64,000 bases of DNA. Source: Chlorops oryzae (Eukaryota > Arthropoda > Insecta > Diptera > Chloropidae). The notes beneath the pieces are model-generated. The model saw only the letters and a program-made list of their open reading frames with translations. It was not told the origin of the DNA and searched no databases. Positions 56,560 through 64,000 of this stretch are shown in pieces (the stretch's first letter is position 1; every line of letters starts with the position of its first letter). The stretch is taken from contig CM035808.1 in assembly GCA_020466095.1 (NCBI GenBank), positions 79,560,994 to 79,624,993 on the forward strand. Direction: 5' to 3'. The translations under genes and the position numbers were made by a program.

Positions 56560-57485
56560 GCACTGCACTAGCCAGCGGCATTCGGCAGTTATTTTGTCTG
56601 TATTGTCCTGAATAATTTTGTTTAAACTGACCTGAGTTGTTCAAATTATTATGTCTAAATTGTCCGGAATTTTTGGTTTTTATTCTTGTCTTTCTCCTGT
56701 TGTTAATGAACTATTTTCCTGATGGGTTTGACAGTAACTGTGTGTTGTATTGGTTGCTGTGTAGTTTTTTTAATATCGTCTACCAGGTTTATTCAAACCA
56801 GTTTCTTCAAGTGTATAGTATGTATAAGTGTATAGTATGCCTCACTGAACGTGTGAATATTTCTGCTATAAACTATGCTAGCCAAATGTGCCGGTATATT
56901 ATTGAGGAAAGTTTTTAGCAACATGGACTCGTTTACTGAAGGTGCAAATTCTACTGGTTTGACATGATCTCATTCCAATTTTGTGTTAAGTTTATCTAAA
57001 ATGCTTCTTAAATATTCAAAATACTGACTTACGTTATTTCTGTTTTTTGCGTTAAGGGCTTGAAATTAAAGGTGATAATATGTTTCTCGCACTCCAAAAT
57101 TCTTGCTCAGTTGATGTTTAATCTCTTCCCATGATGGATTAGTTCCTAATGTTCTTGCAGCATTGAGGGCGTTTCCTTGCAAGTTAATGATGACGCACCG
57201 CTGGAAGATGTAATTTCTCATCGAAGTGTTTTGGAATAAAGGTACGAATAACTCGACTTCACGTATAAATGATGAAAGATCGTGTTGTTTGTCGCCTCGA
57301 TATTTTTTTATTTCTTGCTTCTTTTTACAATTCTGATAACGGAATAAGACAATTATTTGTTTCTCCTTGAGATGTCGTTTGTTGAAATTCTGTCCGCTGC
57401 GTCGTAGTTGGTTGTGGTGCAACTGGATGCGTTGTTGATGGTAGCAACATTGTCGATTCCAGAAAAAACTATGGCAGGTTGTCAA
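56560..57485 (-). pseudogene. Ty3/gypsy gag relic
   Basis: The best frame (57066-57485) contains IKKYRGDKQHDLSSFIREVE, NYIFQRCVIINLQGNALNAA and LGTNPSWEEIKHQLSKNFG, a capsid pattern of mdg1/412-like gag. In other frames downstream, an Asn/Gln-rich tail (NNSGQFKQNYSGQYRQN) follows. The mariner derivative lies just beyond. Pol is absent. Confidence 0.7.
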
Positions 57486-57509
57486 TTCTTAAAGATTTTT
57501 TATTATCTT

Positions 57510-57800
57510 TAGGCATTCACTTCGCTTAAATATTTCAGAGTTTTATACCGTGAAAAATTTTATTTAAAATATTTTACTTCAATTCAGAGCTTTATGTCGT
57601 GAATGTTTTTATTTAAAAATATTTTGCTTCGATTCAGAGCTTTATGTCCTGAATGTTTTTATTTAAAAAATTTTTTTTACGATTCACAGAACTTATGTCA
57701 TGAATGTCTTATACTTTTGATTCACAGGACTTTATGCCGCGAATATTTTTTTCCTTTTCTTTTCGATTCACAGGACTTTATGCCGCGAATTTCTCACACT
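57510..57800. repeat. Degenerate tandem repeat, about 50-bp units
   Basis: The phrase (c)acaggactttatgycgygaat recurs about six times (57534, 57586, 57636, 57685, 57722, 57769), separated by T-rich filler. It lies at the 5' side of the gag relic, possibly in its leader. Confidence 0.7.
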
Positions 57801-57989
57801 GTTCTTAATTTTTTTTTTTTTTTTCGATATAAGCATTAAAAAATCAGCACTTTATTTTTCGTTAATGTTCACTATACAATTCGTTCTTAAGAACTAACTT
57901 CATACTTTCCCATACTCTAACTCTAAGCAAGCATTGCATTGCGTTGCTATTCTATTTCTTCGTTTGTTATGTGTTGAAAGTAGTCCAAT

Positions 57990-58130
57990 GGTCGGAAATG
58001 CATGCATTTGCTTGCGATCGATGACCGAGGATTTCTTAATTAGAACTTTCGAAGTTGAGTATTTGCATTTGCTTGCGATCGATGACAGAGCATTTCATAA
58101 TTTGAATTGTCGAAATTGAATATTTGCATT
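57990..58130. repeat. Short tandem repeat, about 62-bp units
   Basis: tgcatttgcttgcgatcgatgac occurs at about 58003 and 58065, with a third partial unit after 58125. Confidence 0.7.
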
Positions 58131-58159
58131 TTCTTTCGTTTTCTCTTATTTCGTCCAAT

Positions 58160-59060
58160 CGATATTAAGTGTATTCACGGAAAGTGAAGTATTGTCCTAA
58201 ATGCCTCGCACATAGGCATTCCTCTGGCATCTGCAAGAGTGCAGCTCGCTGTCGCTACTGCGGGCAGCGGCACCATAGCCAGGCGAGCGGCTGGGCGAAA
58301 GGTCCGATGAACGACCAGTGGGGCGATTGAGCTCTTACACCAGAAAAGGGCAATATTAATGCCAACCGCGCAGATCCGCCTGCAAGTGGGGAGCAATTTA
58401 AATTTTGTCCGAGCGCTCTAGGATCAATGCAGTCGAATTAATAGAGTGACCGCCAGTGTGGTTACGTAAACAAGCATACCGATCGCCGGTACAAAAACCT
58501 GGCACAACGCCGACTAGAGGAAAGGGCAAGCGAGGAAAAAGACGAAAGACCACGAGCAAGCAAGTCAGCAATAAGCAACTGCATAAGCTGTGCAAAAGAG
58601 GTTCAACGTCTTCAAAGACTGACCTACGTCAACAATAGAAGACGAAATGGAAACACAGCAATAAAGCTATTGGCGTAACTCGCAACAACAACAACAGGTG
58701 ATCGAGAAGGGCATGAAACGCAGTAGCAAGAGACTAACCGTGATAAGACGAAAGCAACAACAACAAGTGCAACGTAGGCACATCGGCAGGGGAAGACGAA
58801 GTCATACTGATGAAATCAATCAATATCCAATATTGCTAGATCGGCAATATTGATCTATTTAAGCGGAGCTTCGATCAATTGAAGAGGACATGCAGTTTGC
58901 AATCGAAAGTCTAATCAGATCTCAACTTTGGCGCACCTACTTACGAGCCAGGACAAGTGTAGATCTCAGTGCTAGCTAAGGATTAGGGCAGTTAAGTAAG
59001 CCAGAATAGGATTGCAATATATAAGAAGAAAAAGGACTTCAATAAAGAACGGCGTTCAAA
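58160..59060 (+). other. Possible solo LTR or LTR-like region
   Basis: A GC-richer block with caacaacaaca runs, a ctatttaag TATA-like element, and near its end tatataagaagaaaaaggac followed by aataaagaac and cttaca. This layout recalls mdg1/412 LTRs. I could not find its start or a partner copy. No coding domain is recognised. Confidence 0.3.
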
Positions 59061-60424
59061 CTTACAAATCATAACAAATGAAACAAAAATAAAAATTAAA
59101 AAAGATTTTTATATTGGGCTCGAAAAAATAAAAAGCTTACTTAATCGGTATGTTGTGATCAAAATTTTAAAAATCATATTTAAACTTTTTTTTCGGTGCG
59201 AAAAAATAAATTTAAAAAAAAATCGGTATTTTAGCTCAAAAAAATAAAAATCATAAAATAACCGAAATTTTATATCAAAACAATAGAAATGTAAAAATAA
59301 TCATTTCGAAAGGATTTTTTTGTGATAAAGGCATAACCGGTTGGGTCCCTGGAAAATAGATATGTATAGATATTTTCTAAGCAGCAGAATTTTTTGGAAT
59401 GACATTCAGCACAAAATAAGAACTTTCATTGGCGCATGCAAAATTTTTACTTTTCTTATAGACAAAGATTTCGCGCTTAGTTTCTGTGTACCTTAGAGTA
59501 TTTTCTTAATGAAAGATAACAAAAAAAAAAATCAAAATTATATGCCGTTGAGATCCAAACAACTTTGATTTTCAGGACAAGATTTTTTTTAAACATGGCT
59601 CAAAGCCATGATTAAATAAGATTTTCCTGGAACAACATACGTGTTCATACATTTTCTTTAAATAAAAAGAAGTATTGAATCAAAAACATAAAAAGTTAAC
59701 AGTTCGCACTCAGGGCACATTAACTTATACGATTTATTTACTATTTATCAAGAGCAGGTTTTAAACAAACAACGTGATCTTAAGCAAGAAATGATCTTCC
59801 ACCTTTTTCCAAAAATGAAGGAAGGGGAAAGCGTTGCAAAGGTAATGTAAAAAGTAAGATTCAAAAGAAAAATTCTATAATCAAGACTAAATTTTTCAAG
59901 CAAATGTGCACATACTTTTTGAAGAAGCTTAAAAAAAGTCAATACCAAATAATTTGAAAAGTATATGCACATATTTACACATCGAAAAAGTATATGCATG
60001 AATATCCATTACATGCATGCACATGCTTACATATTATGACATAAGTAAATCATAAATTTCTGAACTTATGTCGCGCGATTTACAAACCAAAGCAATTCCA
60101 CTCAACTGCGCATACCGTTCGTGAAATTTGAGTAATCTTGCAAATGTCGAAATTGCACTCAAATATATACATCATACACACATTGTTGTACATACATGCT
60201 TCATTCACAAAAATCTTTTTTTCCAGTTTTCAAAATTAATTCCACCAAAAGGTGTATAAAAAAATCATCATTAAATTGACAGCGTTTTCACCAATTCAGG
60301 TTATCAAAACGAAAAAAAAGGCCAACAAGTATTGATGCATCAATTTCACATATTATGTCTGATTCAAAAAGAACAATTCTCCCATTAAGAGGGAGAAGTG
60401 GTTAATTGAAATAACCAAAGACAG
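59061..60424. other. AT-rich, no gene seen
   Basis: Poly-A/T rich sequence without recognised repeats or coding signal. Confidence 0.5.
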
Positions 60425-61096
60425 TGTTGGGAGTCACGCCTTGACACCAACATTAAGGTCCCCTCCTGCTCCACCTCTGAAAACTCATAGAAGTGTTTGA
60501 ATGTTGTAACACAAGTGTCAACACATCAACCCGGCATGATATTCGATACTCAACAATAACAAAAACAAGTATCATGCCCAGCGACCAACGATGAGCGATC
60601 GACTTGGCAGAAAGACAGACTTAAAGAAAGAACAATAAAATACGACACCCGCAACGCGGAAGTGCAATTCAGCACTAATAACTGGGTCAATTGTTCTGTG
60701 GCAATATCACAGCCGAGAAACAATAATGAGAAGAAGAAAGTTGCATCACATCGAAGTACTATTGCGACAGAGCCAGGTCAGCACTTTCACTGCATATAAG
60801 CAGAGTCTCGATCAACGGAAAGAGAGGCTGATTGTGACCGTTAAAGCAGAAGTCTCGTCTAAGCGCACGTACTATCACCAAGCCACGACGCTTAGATCTA
60901 GAATAGGGAAGTTTTAAGTAATTGTCAGGAGCTAGGATTGGCATATATTTCTGTTAGACATCAGGATTTCATTTTATAAATAAAAGGAATGAACATTGTC
61001 AATCTTGTCTTTTATTCAAAAGGAATATAGGATTGTATGACGTGCGTACCCACCCAAGTGCCACGGCGTCATATGCTTTAATACCCATACCCCAAC
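60425..61096 (+). repeat. 5' LTR of the gag-only element
   Basis: Inverted TGTTGGG/CCCAACA ends. A tataagcagagtctcg stretch near 60797 could be the TATA region, and aataaaagg near 60979 a polyadenylation signal. Confidence 0.8.
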
Positions 61097-61101
61097 ATTA
61101 A

Positions 61102-61115
61102 TTGGCGCAGCCGGT
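61102..61115 (+). promoter_or_regulatory. Primer-binding site
   Basis: TGGCGCAGCCGG follows the LTR after a ttaat spacer. It resembles the site of 17.6/297-type gypsy elements, which is a recollection rather than a check. Confidence 0.65.
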
Positions 61116-61848
61116 ATTCGACCGACTTTCGGTTGGATGCGAATCGAATATAAGGATTTTCAAAGAATTATCCTAAATCGTTGCTGTTATTTAACATTGA
61201 GCATAAGAGTCAAGCTGAGGCGGATCCTTATTTGGTTTTAAACGCTGGTGAAATCAGAACCGCATTAGCACAGCTGTAAGCTCCGTGATCGGGTAAGCGC
61301 ACACGATTGGGGTGTTTTTAACGAAGAAAACATTATCGAGTAACGTTTTTAAGCGTACTCTGAGGGTGTTTCTTCGAAACAAGATTTTTATTTTTGAAAA
61401 TTTTAAGTGTAAAAAATTTTTGTTTAAGTCTTAATGTCAGGACAGAAGTATATGTGAAGAAATAAAAATCAACGGTAGCAGTCCGAAAAAGCACAAACAT
61501 AGAAAAGCATAGTAAAAAGAATTTAAAAAAACAACGGTAGCAGTCCCCAAAAAATAAAGAAAAGCAGAGTAATTAAAAAGACGACGAGAATATTGGAAGA
61601 AGCAGAACAATGAAACTGGTGAGTGCATTAAAATATATTTTTTTCAACTTGAGTCCCGTTTGATAGAATTTTTTTTTGCGCTAAAGAAAGTTATTTGGCT
61701 TTACAGAAATAGAATTACTAAGGAAAAATTACAATTATGCAAAAACGCTTCTGACGCGATTCTAATAGAAGCAAAGGAGATAAAATAAAGAAATTTGATA
61801 ATTAATAAAAGATAACACAGTGTTAGTATACCAGCAATTAGTATCAAT

Positions 61849-62964
61849 ATGAAGCACCAACTACAAATAGATGAAGTGATGGATAAGGTAAATCGCTTGG
61901 TGCCATGTTTTATAGAAAATATTGGTACAGATATGACCGCGGAAGTTTTAATATTTTTTACAGGGTTAGAAGTGGACAAGAAAGCTTTAAGTAACGTAGA
62001 CTCCGAGACTGTTTTACTCTGCATTAAACAAAGACTGATGGGGAAAATTTTTATCAAAACTAATCAAATTAAACTCGGTAGTATTGACGAGTTAGTAAAT
62101 TTCATTAAAAAAGAATGTTTACCACGTCGAAATCTTGAAATTAAAAGGATTGATTTGTCGAACGCAGAACAAAAAATAAATGAGACAGCGTCAAATTTTG
62201 GTAGAAATTTTGAATCTTTACTTAATGAGGCGGAAGAAATGATCAGAAACTCATGGAACAATGTAGAAGCTGTATCAGCACTTAGCGAATATTGGAATTT
62301 AGCGACAAAGATGTTTATTTTGGGAATAAGCGATCCATTTATGCAAAATCACTTAGAGCTAATTAAAAAACAGTCGATAGCTTATTTAATAAAAATAGCA
62401 GAAGAAACAGAAGAACTCAATGCATACGGTAATAAGTTTTCAACTCAAGTTTCAGAAAAAAATATTCGCTGCTCTTATTGCAACATTGACGGTCACACAA
62501 GAGACGATTGTCATTTAAGAAAGAAAACACAATACTGCGATGTTTGCGGGCAGTATGGGCACGAAGTCAGCACCGTTTGTAGAAGAATTAGCACACAGCA
62601 AGTGAATTGCAATTATTGCGGAAATGAAGGGCATATGGAAATTAAATGTTTTGGCCGGCTTAGAAATCTATTTTGCAATATATGTCAAATGAAAGGCCAC
62701 GAAAGTAAAAAATTTTGTAAAAGGAGGCAAGATAATTTTAATATGCAAGAAACTCAGCTCCTGAATAGAGCACCGTTTGTAAGAGACCCAATTCATAATA
62801 GGACAGAAAATTTGATTCACAACCAGTCTTACAATCATCAAATTTCACCACATAGTGGGTCGAATTGGTTCATAAATAACTTCCCTGAAAATAGCCGCAC
62901 TTATATACAGTGCTACAAATGCTCTCAATTTGGGCATATAGCAAGATTTTGCAAGGCGCAATAG
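61849..62964 (+). CDS. Gag with five zinc knuckles
   Basis: 371 residues from ATG 61849, undamaged. The N-terminal 200 residues are helical and capsid-like. Then come five Cys/His knuckles: CSYCNIDGHTRDDC, CDVCGQYGHEVSTVC, CNYCGNEGHMEIKC, CNICQMKGHESKKFC and, at the very end, CYKCSQFGHIARFC. Two have the canonical C-x2-C-x4-H-x4-C spacing with extra residues in others. An Asn/His-rich stretch lies before the last knuckle. This would bind RNA in a particle. It ends at TAG 62962-62964. With no pol downstream the element would need proteins from a relative. Confidence 0.88.
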   Translation: MKHQLQIDEVMDKVNRLVPCFIENIGTDMTAEVLIFFTGLEVDKKALSNVDSETVLLCIKQRLMGKIFIKTNQIKLGSIDELVNFIKKECLPRRNLEIKRIDLSNAEQKINETASNFGRNFESLLNEAEEMIRNSWNNVEAVSALSEYWNLATKMFILGISDPFMQNHLELIKKQSIAYLIKIAEETEELNAYGNKFSTQVSEKNIRCSYCNIDGHTRDDCHLRKKTQYCDVCGQYGHEVSTVCRRISTQQVNCNYCGNEGHMEIKCFGRLRNLFCNICQMKGHESKKFCKRRQDNFNMQETQLLNRAPFVRDPIHNRTENLIHNQSYNHQISPHSGSNWFINNFPENSRTYIQCYKCSQFGHIARFCKAQ

Positions 62965-63140
62965 CAAGAAAATAGTAGTCAGGGAAACTCCCAGCGGCCC
63001 GGTCATGGCCAATAGACCGGAATGCCCAACTAAATGTCAAAGTTCAAAGGCCAAGTTTAGTCTCCGGCGATAAAGAGATTAAATTAAACGAAATTAGTCA
63101 GAAAAGATATGAACTAGAGGAGCTAGATTTATCAAAAATT

Positions 63141-63368
63141 TTGTTAGACGATGCAATTGAAGAGAAGAATAATAAAAAGTTTAAAAAAATAGACAGTAAA
63201 AAAAAACGTTTACTTAACAAACCGAGAAAAAATGTTATGTTTAGAGATACAGTAGATTATTTTAATGAAGACGGAAGCTTAACGTCTCAAAATAATGAAA
63301 ATGTTTTAAGTAATTGTCAGGAGCTAGGATTCGCATATATTTCTGTTAGACATAAGGATTTCATTTAA
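63141..63368 (+). pseudogene. Lysine-rich frame running into the clipped LTR
   Basis: Begins LDDAIEEKNNKKFKKIDSKK and continues to the stop at 63368 inside LTR sequence. It is probably the remnant of a gag-pol linker or early pol frame joined to LTR by the deletion. In-frame sequence upstream reads KEIKLNEISQKRYELEELDL. Confidence 0.5.
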
Positions 63369-63489
63369 TTAATAAAAGGATTGAACATTGTCAATCTTGT
63401 CTTTTATTTAAAAGGAATATAGGATTGTATGACGTGCGTACCTACCCAAGTGCCACGGCGTCATACCCTTTAATCCCCATATCCCAACA
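63303..63489 (+). repeat. Clipped 3' LTR of the gag-only element
   Basis: Matches 60911-61096 with scattered base differences; the first 486 LTR bases are absent. Confidence 0.85.
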
Positions 63490-63493
63490 ACAG

Positions 63494-64000
63494 CTTAAAA
63501 AGCTTAAAATCACTTTGATTTTCGAACAACCCAAATATATGCAATAAGTAATTGTTTGTACTTGAGACGAATTTTTAAAAAAGAAAAAAAAGAGAACTAA
63601 AATCATTCTCAAAAATGATGAGCCATATGCTAAATAATTGATTGTTTTTGAGACTAATTTAAAAAAATAATAATTTAAAGAATTTTTAATGAAGTACTAA
63701 GATTTTAAGAAGCAAAAAATATATATAGAAAACATAAATTTAAGTGTTTTCATGTACAATTAATATCCGATTTAAAAATACTCATTCATTAGAAATTTTA
63801 AGAATTCCAGAAAATATATAATAACAACAGAGTCTTATAATATACATATGAGAGATTATTGTTAATATCGAAATGTTTAAAACCCAAATTGAGAAAATAT
63901 TAAAAATAGTTTTAAGGTAGAAAGCAAATAAATTTTCATCAAAACACCGAGATCCCACACCGGAACAGCATCAATCAAGAGAAAACCCAGCAAAGTTAGC
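63494..64000. other. AT-rich, no gene seen
   Basis: Nothing recognised. Confidence 0.5.

Larger units (their letters stand above)
60425..63489 (+). mobile_element. Gag-only LTR retrotransposon with clipped 3' LTR
   Basis: The 5' LTR (60425-61096, TGTTGGG to CCCAACA) is 672 bases; the 3' LTR keeps only its last 187 (63303-63489). ACAG flanks both ends (60421-60424, 63490-63493). Between them are a leader, gag and a short lysine-rich frame; protease, RT and integrase are missing. Confidence 0.85.

Noticed and set aside
58175..58638. Alanine- and lysine-rich short frames
   Set aside because: Composition reflects the GC-richer LTR-like block; no domain seen.
1..64000. tRNA or rRNA genes
   Set aside because: No cloverleaf, A/B box pair or rRNA stretch was recognised by eye; a tRNA scan was not possible.

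Overview
This window looks like intergenic or intronic DNA from a higher fly (Diptera, Brachycera; a tephritid-like or similar genome is an inference). It is AT-rich and built almost entirely of nested transposable elements. The transposases resemble families best known from flies: irritans-type mariner, DD37E Tc1-like, BEL/Pao, jockey, I factor and CsRn1-like gypsy. The only piece I assign confidently to a host gene is one exon of the large TFIIA subunit on the minus strand at 22553-22797, whose acidic residues match Drosophila TfIIA-L.

Layout. 1-2.6 kb: 3' part of a Ty3/gypsy pol and its probable LTR. 2.9-7.4 kb: a palindromic MITE, then three non-coding DNA elements nested in each other (TTAA-flanked, then an 8-bp-TSD fold-back, then a TA-flanked pogo-like element). 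7.5-12.5 kb: a decayed BEL/Pao element on the minus strand whose integrase core carries an in-frame duplication. 12.86-14.1 kb: a minus-strand Transib fossil (RAG1-core relative) with a CACAGTG end. 14.8-16.1 kb: a full-length mariner with an open transposase. 16.4-21.7 kb: one jockey-like LINE split by a DD37E Tc1-like element (itself holding a hAT-type MITE) and by a dead Himar1-like mariner. 21.7-25.1 kb: the TfIIA-L exon and small MITEs. 25.65-28.5 kb: a decayed hAT holding a 127-bp tandem array.

28.7-45.65 kb is a composite. A CsRn1-like gypsy on the minus strand is split by a 3.07-kb hAT (30110-33178) and by a second, structurally complete CsRn1-like gypsy on the plus strand (40545-45174; identical LTRs as read by eye; gag and pol linked by a textbook -1 frameshift signal). 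A 5206-bp segment spanning parts of all three is then tandemly duplicated (31211-36416 = 36417-41622) with almost no differences, so the duplication is very recent or an assembly artefact.

47.8-49.1 kb: an I-clade LINE relic. 49.8-55.4 kb: a second DD37E element split by a 4.4-kb fold-back with about 1.9-kb arms and a perfect 9-bp target duplication. 55.5-56.5 kb: a hAT-type MITE and a 530-bp deletion derivative of the 14.8-kb mariner. 56.6-58.1 kb: a gypsy gag relic with tandem repeats. 60.4-63.5 kb: a gag-only LTR element with full 5' LTR, clipped 3' LTR and 4-bp TSD.

The elements do not form a pathway; the information lies in order of insertion. Target duplications let many events be placed in time. 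I recognised no tRNA, rRNA or CRISPR array. All boundaries come from reading by eye; no alignment or database search was run.
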